64,000 bases of DNA, from contig JAGYXB010002044.1 of assembly GCA_022495005.1 (NCBI GenBank), positions 868,001-932,000 of the forward strand. Reading direction: 5' to 3'. Source of the stretch: Rhyacophila brunnea. Its lineage: Eukaryota > Arthropoda > Insecta > Trichoptera > Rhyacophilidae. Below the pieces are notes generated by a model. That model saw only the letters and a list, made by a program, of their open reading frames with translations, was not told the DNA's origin and did not search any database. The first letter of the stretch is position 1; each line of letters begins with the position of its first letter. Of this stretch, positions 33,963-43,917 are shown one piece after another. A program made the translations under genes and the position numbers.

Positions 33963-34179
33963 ATGGGCGAGAAGAATACCTCTGGCTGGACAAATGCAGT
34001 CACTAGGTGGTAGGTAGGACACATTAATTTCAGCGGATGTACTTGGTACTGGGGTCCGAGAAACTGTCGACGGCTTTTTCGTTATTTCTTGTATATCCAG
34101 AGAATTTCTGTACACAAGTGCTAATGCAGTGATAATTTTAATTTGGGGATGGTCATGTGCTCCAAATTTGAGCCCCACC

Positions 34180-34334
34180 CATAGACCATAGATACATATA
34201 GACACCACCCGTTGCATTGCTAAATGAAGCTACGTGCCGTGCGTTTGGTTTGTGGGCAAGCGAACGCATTCGCCTATAAAATGTTCGAGACCATAGACCA
34301 TTTCGCTAGTGCTCGCACTAGACGCTCAGAATTA
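34180..34334 (-). mobile_element. P-A derived short insertion (155 bp, one end only)
   Basis: Corresponds to the terminal ~165 bp of P-A (compare 43918-44084), from CATAGACCATAGATACATAT to GACGCTCAGAATTA. It is flanked by exact 8-bp direct repeats GCCCCACC (34172-34179 and 34335-34342; 9 bp if an A is counted). The opposite terminus, the THAP exon and the 5' region are absent. The perfect duplication at an internal breakpoint implies transposition using a cryptic second end. Confidence 0.8.
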
Positions 34335-34639
34335 GCCCCACCAAACAATCTTCTTCAAAAAACCAACCTTTTTTTTGCTGTTTAAAACTGTCCTTTTCTC
34401 GGCGATAGGTAGATATATCGAAAAAAGTGATTCGACTTTATCCACAACTCATGTTCCACTAGTCCCTCTTCACACCGATAGTACACCTCTTTCATGGTCA
34501 CTCTTAAGCTTGATTCTGAGAGGATGCCCTTTTTTTCTATTCAACACTTCAATAACCCACGAAGTCTAATATTTTGCAATAGGTCCCTAATGTTAGAGTA
34601 ATAAAACAGTCGTATTGTGGGGTAAGCAGTATAGAAACA

Positions 34640-34850
34640 CCCAATTGGTTCCGTCGCCGTAGTTTGCCCTCCCTCGCTCTGCTGCGGTGCTACAGAAGCG
34701 ATATATTATGCGCTACACGTCTGTCAGTGCGGGAGGCACGAGAGTTGGCAATGGACCCAGGGAAGTCGCACGAACTTGTGGTTGCCCTATGCCTAAATTC
34801 TGGGGCATGGCAGGGTGAAGTGGTTGTAGTAATACTAATATTATAACTGT
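34640..34850 (+). pseudogene. LINE reverse transcriptase C-terminal relic
   Basis: The frame 34664-34846 reads PSLALLRCYRSDI, then LSVREARELAMDPGKSHELV and ALCLNSG, matching the last ~45 residues of the LINE at 21651-22298 (PSLTLQRCYKSDL, LTWREAQELAMDRGKWRQLV, ALCPNVG). Only the extreme 3' part is retained, as expected for 5'-truncated insertion. Confidence 0.75.
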
Positions 34851-34921
34851 CTAGATTAAATAATCATAGCGATCTTTCGAATTCCCAACGCTTTAGGAAT
34901 ATGTAACTAACTATCTATGAT

Positions 34922-35565
34922 TAGAGTTGGGTATTTCCCGAGAAAATCTCTATCTCGAGATACGGGATTTCCTGAAATGATGAAATTTTGAATTCTCGAG
35001 ATTCAGGATTTCCAGAAAAGGATTCTCGAGAATTCTCGAGATATCGGGAAATTTAAAAAAAAACCTGTAAAAATCAGTGTAAAAACAGACGAATTCCAAA
35101 AAAATATGATTTTTTTTAATATTTATAATATTAAAACAAACTATATATTTATAACAAACAAAATAGAAGTAGGAAACTAAAATAATTTGAAACATTACTT
35201 ATTAAAATAGAAATTCAAAAAACACAGACTGTCAATAGCTGCGTCTGATAATCGCATACGTTTTTGAGACACAAAATTCCCTGATGTTGCAAAAATTGCG
35301 CTCATTTTGAGTCGACGTTGGCTTAATTGTGTTAAATGCCTCGATCAGTCTTTGAACGTTTTGTATTTTCTGTCCACTTTTTTCATATAGAAAATCGTTA
35401 TTTCAATTAATACTTCATAATAAAGAATTCCCGAATCCCGTGAAAAGATTTTCGAGATCCGGGATTTCCCGAAATGTTAAAAATTTCAATTCTCGAGATT
35501 CGGGATGGAAAATCTCGAAAATTTCTCGAGAATTCCCGTCGGGAAATTCCCGAAACCCAACTCTA
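34922..35565 (-). mobile_element. hAT-A element, copy 2 (complete, non-autonomous)
   Basis: 644 bp with exact 8-bp target duplications TCTATGAT (34914-34921 and 35566-35573). Ends are TAGAGTTGGGT and ACCCAACTCTA. On the minus strand a frame near 35300-35200 reads FATSGNFVSQKRMRLSDAAI then DSLCFLNFYFNK-stop, the clearest copy of the hAT transposase C-terminus in this family. The terminal ~100 bp consists of CTCGAGAAT/CCCGAAAT-type repeats. Confidence 0.92.
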
Positions 35566-35573
35566 TCTATGAT

Positions 35574-36398
35574 AAATAAATTATTAATTATCTGTATTTT
35601 AAGTTTGCATGTGGCATATATACTTGTACATTAAATTTGTCGTGTAGAATTGTATGTAATTAATTAGTTGTACCTATTAGTTATTTTTTATTTCCTAAGC
35701 ATTTGATAAGCAGTTGAAGTTTACAGAAGAAAACTTATAACATATTATGTACTAGGTGATTAACCAAGTATTTTCTTTACATAGTAGGTAAATAAGGGAA
35801 ACGATAAGTATTTATATAAATAACTATTTACTCATCATCCATGGTATATAAATGGAATTTAACCTATACATAATATGATATTCTGACTTCTTAGTTCACC
35901 AAAAAAAGTATTCTTGGAAAAAAGCAAAATGTTCAAAGTTACCGAGAAATAATAATATCCCTTTGGTTTCCAATGAGATTAGAATACAATGACTTTGGTT
36001 CCCGGTAGTGCTCTAAAAACTTCAAGTTCTGATCTTGGTTGTTCAGAAGTTTTTATGTTTGATTTCTTCCTACCTTTATTTCTGCGAAAGCATTCCTATC
36101 CCTGAAAATTTTGTCTCTGGATCAATACAAAGGACATGCCTATGTTCCTACATTATATTATTTTTGTCAAGGATATATTTTCTGATCATTTCATGGTTTT
36201 TTTTATCGTAGCCGGACAATTTATCGAACGGACAATTAATTGCACGCGCATATATTTATTGATTTACATTTATTGTCTCGTGAGTCTTTCAATCTCACAC
36301 AGAACTTCTGTAATGTTAAATGACTATATTATAATTATTTTTTTGAATTTTCTTTTCCTTTTTTCTATAGGTAATAGGCATGTAGGTATGTACTTACA
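35574..36398. other. AT-rich spacer
   Basis: A 99-codon plus frame (36136-36435) is rich in Ile, Phe and Leu and resembles a chance hydrophobic frame in AT-rich DNA. Confidence 0.4.
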
Positions 36399-37560
36399 TC
36401 ACATACCTACAGAACATGGAAAGCTCAGGCGTTGATCGATTGCAAGCTCGACAAAGGTAGAAATTAAATCAATATGGCCGATGAAGGCCTCCAACTTCCT
36501 GACTAGCTCAGGCACTTGGAAGTGGAGGTTCATTAATGTGGAGGAACAGGCAGGAACCTCATGGACGTGGAGTAACCAAGAAGTCACGGGGCACAAAGTC
36601 AATTAAACACCAGATGAAATCTTCAGAACTCGTATTTTATTGTTATTAGAATATGTTTGGCCTTATGGCATTCCTTCATCAAGGATTATAGTCCAAAGGT
36701 ATCATTCACATTTGTATCGAAAGTCCCAAAGGTTATAATAATTAAAAGAAACTCGATTTATTGTTATTATCCATACACCACAATTAGTAAAAAAAAGAAA
36801 AGTCAAATCAATTAATATTCGAAGTTCACAGTTCGAAGTCTCAATAAACAAGAGTCAACTAATATCCGAAGTCACAAAAATAACCACATTTATTACTGAT
36901 TAATTAAAAATTAATTCGAATATTATTATTTAATTATTTTAAAATTAACTTGATTATTATTAACTAATTATTTAACATTAACTTAATTATTTCTAATTAG
37001 TTATGCAGACGAGATCGTGAGGGTCCCGGGGCAACAAGGCGTCGCAGAGGCGACTCCCGGAACCCACAAAACAGACTGATACTGATTTTATCATCTTGCC
37101 TTTTTATCCGTTAGGGGTGGTAGTATTTCTTACCAATTCACCGATCACCGATACCGCCATATGCTACACATTTATATAAGGTTGACGGATATCAGTCTAT
37201 CAACCAAACATATAGTGATATCGATGTACATAATATGATTAATATTAATATTACTTTAATTACATTAATTACCATATACGAGTACTATTACGCCCGTCCA
37301 TATGTATCGCTTTATTATTTGACTAACCCATTGCATATCTATATTAAATTTACCTATTATATTACAATTTACATTACACATTACAATTACAAATCAAATC
37401 ATATCTTACATTTAATCTAACTTATTTACCCTTTAACTAAACATGTATTTAATCTAAATTTAATCCTATTACCTTATTACCTTATATTTACATGGTCTGC
37501 GACTGACTTATCTCTTCCACAGTTCACTCTGAGAAGTGGTGGGACTTGCCAGAGCAAACT
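36399..37560. other. Possible LTR-retroelement debris (weak)
   Basis: Contains TTTATATAAGG (37171) with ATCAGTCT (37190) downstream and, on the opposite strand, GGATAAAAAGGC with ATCAGTCTG, both resembling arthropod TATA/Inr arrangements of LTRs. A CG-rich patch at 37010-37075 sits between very AT-rich flanks. A 67-codon minus frame at 36399-36602 has no identifiable gag signature. No LTR pair or primer site was found. Confidence 0.2.
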
Positions 37561-37717
37561 GCGGGACTTCTACATGTATTAAATATTGTTCTGCTTTGTC
37601 GAGGGTCGTAATCATCTAACCGGTGGTACATTGACTACCAGGATCAGACCGAGCGATTGGGAGGCACTACTCCTTATGGGAGCGCCCCCCACAGGGGCGG
37701 AAAATTAAGTGTGCGTC

Positions 37718-37823
37718 ACCGAGCAACTCTCGCATCAAAATATAATGCTGTGGGTGCGAATCCTGGATCTGGCAAATACCTACATACTGTTTTTCAATGT
37801 GTGGTTGGAGTCAGAATATGGAC
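37718..37823 (+). mobile_element. SINE-A, 5' half of a split copy
   Basis: Degenerate tRNA-like head (GTGCGTCACCGAGCAACTCT, B-box-like GTGCGAATCCTGG) and the body up to GGAGTCAGAATATGGACTTA, where the TTAA-M MITE interrupts it. The remainder continues at 38147. Confidence 0.75.
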
Positions 37824-38146
37824 TTAGAATATAGTTGAGGCATGATCTAAAAAGATCGTGGCTAGGCGATGCGCAGATTGTGCAAATGACGCGTGCCGAA
37901 CGAAATATAATTTGTCATAAAAATTCAACAAGCGTTAATAGTATATTCATTGACATGTTTTCTTTTTCAAGTACATACGTAAAGTTTTTTAGTCATCTTA
38001 ACACGATTTAAGATTATATTCTTCCGACGCCATGATAAACAAATTTACGTGCAGACACCTGTCGGTCTCCGATTGGCAACAAGTGCCAAATTTCGTCGCA
38101 CCTACTGTTGAAAATTATTTTCCGTTTCACTGAAGTACGCTCCTAA
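37824..38146 (-). mobile_element. TTAA-flanked MITE (TTAA-M), copy 5, nested in a SINE
   Basis: Minus-strand copy inserted in the CTAATAGG segment of SINE-A. Flanking tetranucleotides are now TTAG (37824-37827) and CTAA (38143-38146), consistent with a decayed TTAA-type target. Interior blocks TCATAAAAATTCAACAAGCG, TTCATTGACATGTTTTC and GTTGAAAATTATTTTCC match the other copies. Confidence 0.8.
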
Positions 38147-38225
38147 TAGGTTGATCAATTGACTAATATCCATTTTTTGTAAAAACTAAAGTCTTAATAT
38201 AAATTTAACATAGGCCCCCTAGCGA
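38147..38225 (+). mobile_element. SINE-A, 3' half of a split copy
   Basis: TAGGTTGATCAATTGACTAA and ATCCATTTTTTGTAAAAAC continue the SINE body exactly where the 5' half stops, then the match fades before the usual tail. Confidence 0.7.
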
Positions 38226-38441
38226 AATTTATCCAGAGCAATAAGTCGCTAATGAGTGTTAAAAAACAATAATTCATTTGGGTGGCGATGATGTTTCAGA
38301 ATGTGGAAAATTTGAATCTGTTAAAGATTTTTGAACTTTCTTTCGAAGCATGGTAACTCCTACGCTTCACCGAAAACCAGCACTGCCTGGATATAATATA
38401 AATAGTCATGCGATGAAATACATAACATACTACGAATTTGT

Positions 38442-38890
38442 GTCATCATCATCATCATCATCAGCCTGAATCTATCCACTGCTGGATGAAGGCCTCTTCA
38501 AGCTACTTCCACTTCTCTCGGTCCTGTGCGTTGCGTTGCCACGTACTTTCGCAGAATTTTATCATTTCATCGACTCAGCGGCCTCTAGGTCTACCTTGCG
38601 GACGTTTTATACCTCTTGGATAACAATGGATGACTAAATTTATCCAGCGATTGTCTCTTCTTCGAGCTATGTGTCCAGCCGATCTCCATTTGAGGCTTTT
38701 AATGAACTCTATTACATCGCTAACCCTTGTCTGCTTCATTATCCACTCATTCCTCTTTTTGTCCTTTCGCGTTATGCCCAGCATGCACCTCTCCATACCA
38801 CGTTGTGCTACTCTAAGTTTCTGGATCTCTCTTTTACTTTCATGGTTTTGACTGACTTTTTAACTGGTTTCAGGTTCATGCGTGTCAAAC
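38442..38890 (-). pseudogene. RTE-clade LINE 3' end with reverse transcriptase tail
   Basis: On the minus strand a frame of at least 73 codons (38796-38575) reads ERCMLGITRKDKKRNEWIMK, then LKWRSAGHIARRRDNRW, then PRGIKRPQGRPRGR. This is the signature C-terminus of RTE-type LINE reverse transcriptases. Upstream of the first Met it continues in the same frame with KLRVAQRG. The 3' UTR ends in a GAT/ATG microsatellite (38442-38462 on the plus strand reads TCATCATCATCATCATCATC), typical of RTE tails. The polymerase core is missing. Confidence 0.88.
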
Positions 38891-38961
38891 ATGGATGAAT
38901 TTATGTATTAGGTACTTACTAGTATAATATTATAAATGGGCTGGACAAATGGGTCTACGGG

Positions 38962-39346
38962 TTAAAAAATTATTCCTCAGTTGATGCACGGTCTAAAAAG
39001 ATCGTGGCTAGGCGATGCGCGGATTGCGGGTCGCGGGTACAAATGACGCATGTCAAACGAAATATAATTTGTCATAAAAGTTCAACATGCGTCCTTTTTA
39101 TGTTATATTTATTATTATATTCGTAATAATAATAGTATATTCATTGACATGTTTTTTTAAGTACATAGGTACGTAAAGTTTTTTAGTCATCTTTACACGA
39201 TTTAAGAATTAATACGCCCGTCGCCATCACGAAACAAATTGACGTATTTCCAGCTCGACGTTCTCTCTCCGAATGGCAGCGAGTCCAAAATTTCGTCGCG
39301 CCTATAGTTGAAAATTATTTGCTGTTTCACTGATGTATCACCTTAA
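38962..39346 (-). mobile_element. TTAA-flanked MITE (TTAA-M), copy 6
   Basis: TTAA at 38962-38965 and 39343-39346. It has CTCAGTTGATGCACGGTCTA at one end and, in reverse complement, GGTGATACATCAGTGAAACA at the other. Full length, about 385 bp. Confidence 0.85.
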
Positions 39347-39547
39347 AGGAACCGTCGTCCAATGGTATCAATATAGCTAAAAGGCGGTCATGGCTAAACG
39401 ATTTTGCAAACTCTGTCTAGCTACTCACTTCTGCTAGAGGAACCCTTCATAACTTCATAATATTGGCGTTTTGTATACTTGTAGACTGCAGAGTGACTAA
39501 GTATTACAATTAATTTTTCTCATACTATTCTTGAGTACACTTTTGGT

Positions 39548-40302
39548 CAGGGGAGGCAAACTTTTTGGATGGAGGGCCAAATTCAAGAATTCCAAATGAA
39601 CGGCGGGCCGCAAGTAACATACCATTTGTAGATATACACTATTTATTATCACGAAAAATAAACATTACAAAAAGAATGAAACTGTTGTACCTACATTTCT
39701 TTAAATTAAGGTGTTAATTTTGTAGTTGATATTCTCAAAACTGCTTCTAAATGGGCATCGGAGATATTTGATCGTAAAGAATTTTTATTGAGGTTCACGA
39801 TCGAAAATGTTTGTTCACATATATAGGATAATAAAAAATTAACGAACATTTTTCTTGCATAATCTTTAAGTTGGTCGAATTTGTCTGAATTAAGGGCATT
39901 GTAAAATTTGGAGATTTCTTTACGACGATGCAATTCTCTTAAATCAGTGGTCACACTGCAGGTCAATAATCTTAAGTTGTAGCTCTGTCGGTACACTATC
40001 AATATATATTGATCTACATGCTACATACAATCCAGAGCAAGATTACAATCCGAAATTTCTTTCCATTCATTCCCAATCGATGTTCAACGTAGAAAATAGT
40101 GGTTACATAGTGTGAGACGAGAAGCAAGGAAGACGTACTGAGACAACAACAAATTCTTCAAATTTTTTTCTATTGTCAATATTTTTTAAAAAATATATAA
40201 AAAAGTTATTCGTAATCAGAAGTACAATTAATGATGGCGGGCCGCAAAAAAAATACCCGGCGGGCCACATGCGGCCCGCGGGACGCAGTTTGCCCTCCCT
40301 TG
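39548..40302 (-). mobile_element. hAT-C element, internally deleted
   Basis: 755 bp with exact 8-bp target duplications CTTTTGGT (39540-39547 and 40303-40310). Terminal repeats: CAGGGGAGGCAAACT on the left and, inverted, CAAGGGAGGGCAAACT on the right, each followed by GGGCC/GGCGGGCCGCA-rich subterminal sequence. It encodes only the transposase C-terminus (39706-40002). It needs a transposase supplied in trans. Confidence 0.93.
39706..40002 (-). pseudogene. hAT transposase C-terminal dimerisation region
   Basis: 98-codon frame ending ISTTKLTP. It contains FLLSYICEQTFSIVNLNKNS, then LRSNISDAHLEAVLRIS. This is the conserved C-terminus of hAT transposases related to the GTF2IRD2/ZBED5-like group (pattern CExxFSxxNxNKxxxRSxLxDxHLxxxLRIS). 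The BED finger and catalytic Asp/Glu residues lie in the missing part. Met at 40002 is simply the first in the open frame, not a real start. Confidence 0.88.
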
Positions 40303-40482
40303 CTTTTGGTGGTCAATTGAATACCCTTATTCGATGTATTCAACTTTTCGTAATTTCTCTAATATCCGATAGTGGTTTTTGGTTCCGCCACTGCCATGCG
40401 AATCTGAGATCCTTTGAATGTTTTAACTTGTTTTGTCGTGGTAAATAATCTAATAATGGTCATCATACTACCACTACTGAGC

Positions 40483-41745
40483 CAGTGGCGCACTCAGGGT
40501 TTAATATTGGGGGGAGCCCAAGGAGGAGAATGTAAATTAGACCAATAGGCTTTTTTCCTTCTTCATATAATTATTTTTACATATCTTCACAATACACGGC
40601 TGTATATTTTTACAGTTTCTTCTAGTTTTTATTATATTGGAGGCATAGTGGCGGTAACTGTTGAGCGTGTCATCAGCGACTGGCGGATTGGAAGTGGCTA
40701 ACAGCGACCATGCTGGACATGTGCGCCTAGTATGCTAAAACATTACTCAAATAATATCGGCTGTGCTACCCGCTTGGTCTCGAGAGCTATAATATTTATG
40801 AAATTCCACTGAAAAAAATTGTTCTTCTGATTTACTTATGATCACTACCGACTGTAGTGGGTGTGTCGTTCTTTTCGCCGAATGTTTATCGTCGATTTTT
40901 GGTTTTTTAATATTGAGGTTTCAAAATATTAATTGAAAATGGACAAAAAAAAGTATTATTGCATTTAACTTACACACAAACCTACTCAACACAACACAGC
41001 CTAATTTCTCGTTTATCGGTCTTTTGTCTATTGCACTCGGTGTACCTACACCATGCCCCACATCCCGATACGGGCCCTCAGGCTAGGATATTTGGCGGGC
41101 CCCCTACCTACCGCTAAGATTAAAGGCAGTGTGAAACACTACATTAACGTTTTTCAATTTGTGTTTTAGTTGAAATTAAGGGTACTTATACAGTGAATTA
41201 TTGGCGATTTTAAATACATCTACTTTAATAACGGAGCTGAGGAGAATGGAGTATCGACACATAAAAATTAGAAAATACATTGCACAATTATACAATTTAA
41301 AATGTTCATGGCCATGAAGTATAATAGCGCCGCAGGCGACTTTTTTTTACTATTAAAGTTCATTTATGATGTGTGTTTATCTCACTTAACTGGTCAACCC
41401 GACACGCTGGGCCCCCAGGCTAGAGCCCTGTCAGCCCTCCTCAGCCATGACCTACACCACTCCGGAATTCGGGTGCACACCGAGAATTTTTTGACAGTTC
41501 CATTAGGGATTGGGTTTCTAAAAAATCCCGACATTAGTGTTTCGAAATTTTTGTGTTAAAAATTAAAATCTAAGATTTTTTTAAAAAGGGTGCTGGAGAA
41601 TAACAAATCATTTTTTGCCGTGTTTTTATTTGTCTAAGCCCAAGGTATACTTTATTGGCTTTCAATTTCAATGTTTAAAATCATTCTGATAATTTTTATG
41701 TTTGGGGTGCCAGGGGCCCTTGCCCCCCCCCTGGGGTCGCCACTG
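40483..41745. mobile_element. Candidate TIR element (~1.26 kb)
   Basis: Left end CAGTGGCGCACTCAGGG and right end, inverted, CAGTGGCGACCCCAGGG, both followed by G-rich sequence (GGGGGGAGCCCAAGG; GGGGGGGGGCAAGGGCCCC). The flanks TACTGAGC and TATCTGAGC are similar but not identical. No transposase frame is seen. A repeat at 41313-41460 lies inside. Confidence 0.5.
41313..41460 (+). repeat. Direct repeat V, copy 1
   Basis: GCGCCGCAGGCGACTTT, TTTATCTCACTTAACTGGTC, CAGGCTAGAGCCCTGTCAG. Recurs at 42676-42835 with the same block order. Confidence 0.6.
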
Positions 41746-42248
41746 TATCTGAGCTATAATAATTCTATTATTAACAGTCTAAAAGTTACTCAATACACTT
41801 TATCTCAAATGTTACCTGTCCTTTCATGAAATAATATGAACGTAAAGTTACGACCATCAGTTCACACTGTTTTAGTTTATACTGTGTCTACATACAATTT
41901 ACAATATACTTACCTAATATTACCGAGAAGTTTGTTGAGAGTAAGTAATATGTACTTTGTTTTATAGGCAAGCTTTGTTAAGTTAAACTTTTAGACGACT
42001 AAAGTAACCATCTAAGTGGCCTAGTATGTTGATACTTTGTACCTACTTACAGTTATTGTAAATTTAGTTTTTTGCTAAATACTAATTATAAATTTTGTGG
42101 GTAGATAGCCAAGATTTTCATGAAATCTTCTCGAAATCATCAGAGTAAATAATATAAGTAGGTATGTACCTACGTACCTAAGTGAAAAACGGTTAAAAAA
42201 AGGGTTATTAGGGCTAATATTAAATTATCAGCCAGTCATAGTTGGTAG

Positions 42249-42632
42249 GTACTGTTACACTCCCAAATGGTCCCCATTTGGGGAGGTCTCTGTGGATCTG
42301 GAGAAACCCGAATAGGTATCAAGCCGACAAATAGTAAGGGTTGATTGCGAAAATAAATAAATAAATAATAAAACTGACAATGCTGTAATATGTAATTTAA
42401 CAAGAATGGCAACACAGCATTATGGGCATTGCTTTCTGCGCCGGATCTTGGCGCGCATGCGCAGAAGAGGGAAGAAGGATATTTACAGTAAAATTATTAT
42501 AAACACGTGTATTTAGATCTCTGCAAAAGATTGAAATTATATAAAATGTAGCCCCAAATATTCACGTAATAAACCTCGCCGTTTCTGACCACAATTATTC
42601 TGGTGTGTGTTATTTGTTCACCTCCAAGTCCC
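42249..42632 (+). mobile_element. Possible solo LTR
   Basis: Starts TGTTACACTCCCAAATGG. It holds TATATAAAA (42538) and AATAAA (42569), then a GT-rich end TGGTGTGTGTTATTTGTTCA. The promoter, poly(A) signal and GT-rich order is that of an LTR (U3-R-U5). No flanking duplication and no retroviral-type frames are visible, so the call is tentative. Confidence 0.35.
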
Positions 42633-42675
42633 GAATCCAGACGAAAAACCTTAAAATAAATAACCATGCACTGTG

Positions 42676-42835
42676 GTTGTAAAAAAGCGCCACAGACGAC
42701 TTTACAGCAAATTTATGATATTTTCGTTTATCTCACTTATCTGGCCAACTCGCCACGCCGGGCTTCCCTCTGAACCCGTGCCGTCAGGCTAGAGTCCTGT
42801 CAGCACCCACCTTGTGGGGGCCATGAGGATACCTG
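42676..42835 (+). repeat. Direct repeat V, copy 2
   Basis: GCGCCACAGACGACTTT, TTTATCTCACTTATCTGGCC, CAGGCTAGAGTCCTGTCAG. Partner of 41313-41460. Confidence 0.6.
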
Positions 42836-43314
42836 TCGTAAACCGAAAGTATTTCAAGATAATATCAAAACTAAAGGATTGACATTATTTATGAACACAC
42901 ATGTAGTAATAACCAGTCATGGATTTAGGTACATCGATGCTAGAGGAATTACCAGGCTTGGAGCCCCCTTAACCAACATTCACAGATAAAGGCACGGTTG
43001 TGTTATCAGGATGTTTATACATCACACATTGATTATTTTATGATTCGAATGATTTTACAGTCAGATTAAGAAAAGCTCGGATCTTTTTAAGATGTATTAT
43101 AACATGTGCGTTCATTGAAAATCAGACTTTATTAGAAGCTACCTACATCTAGTTTGTTAAGTTCTTTTGAAGGTAGGTAATATTAGGATTTTTGAATATA
43201 TTTTTTAAAATTAATATCGAATCGAATTTTGATGCGACCACTAAACTAAAGGTCGAATCGATATAAATAAAAAAGAATTAAAATTATTACATTTTTTTAT
43301 CAAAATTGTCTCCT
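42836..43314. other. Spacer, nothing recognised
   Basis: No feature I can support. Confidence 0.4.
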
Positions 43315-43440
43315 TCGTAATCCATGTCCACTCCTATGGACACCACGCGGCACCTCTAAGAATCCCCGTCGCTCGCCAGTCTTATTCAGTCATCCCAGGC
43401 CATGCCAGTATCCCGTAGTTCCGCCATATACACCCTGAAG
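43315..43440 (-). mobile_element. LINE 3'-end relic
   Basis: On the minus strand it ends ...GGAGTGGACATGGATTACG and encodes, with stops, a pattern like AELRD-GMTWDD-x-RLASD near the LINE C-terminus. It shares the GACACCACGCGGCACCTC block with 56930-56950. Confidence 0.55.
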
Positions 43441-43909
43441 ATGGTATTTATCGGCCTTCCGGCATATAAATATATATTTTTTATAATATCGGCACATTAT
43501 ATTTCGATATTTAAAAAAACGTGCGGAGATTGCCGCTATACTCGCTTTATAAATTGAATGGCAAAAAATCACATTTGTGCTATATCTGTATAAAAATGAT
43601 AAAAAAACATAATGTTTTTACAGCCGTCTTATTTGCAATAAAAATCACTCGTGATAAAAAAATACGACACGCCGATTTATTTTGTTTTATTCGCGTTTTC
43701 GAGTTTACTTTTGCCCAAAGAATGTTTCTCACGGGATATTTTGTCAGTGGATATTACTTTTATTAAATTCATTTGTCATACCTAGACGTTGTAGTTAATA
43801 ATATTATTATTTTTATACTGAGCATGCTGGCACGAAATTTTTATTACGAATAATGATTATTTTTAAGTTTAAGCTATTATTTAGCTAGTAAGCAAATAAG
43901 TACAGACCA
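43441..43909. other. Spacer, nothing recognised
   Basis: Frames of 60 and 81 codons on opposite strands (43390-43766) have no recognisable domain. Confidence 0.4.
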
Positions 43910-43917
43910 TAGACTAT

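Noticed and set aside
36136..36435. 99-codon hydrophobic frame as a membrane protein
   Set aside because: TTT/ATT-rich DNA yields Phe, Ile and Leu runs by chance; no start context or homology is visible.
38438..38898. Plus-strand frames of 61, 73 and 75 codons, one starting with a His run
   Set aside because: Antisense to the RTE LINE tail; the His run is the CAT microsatellite.
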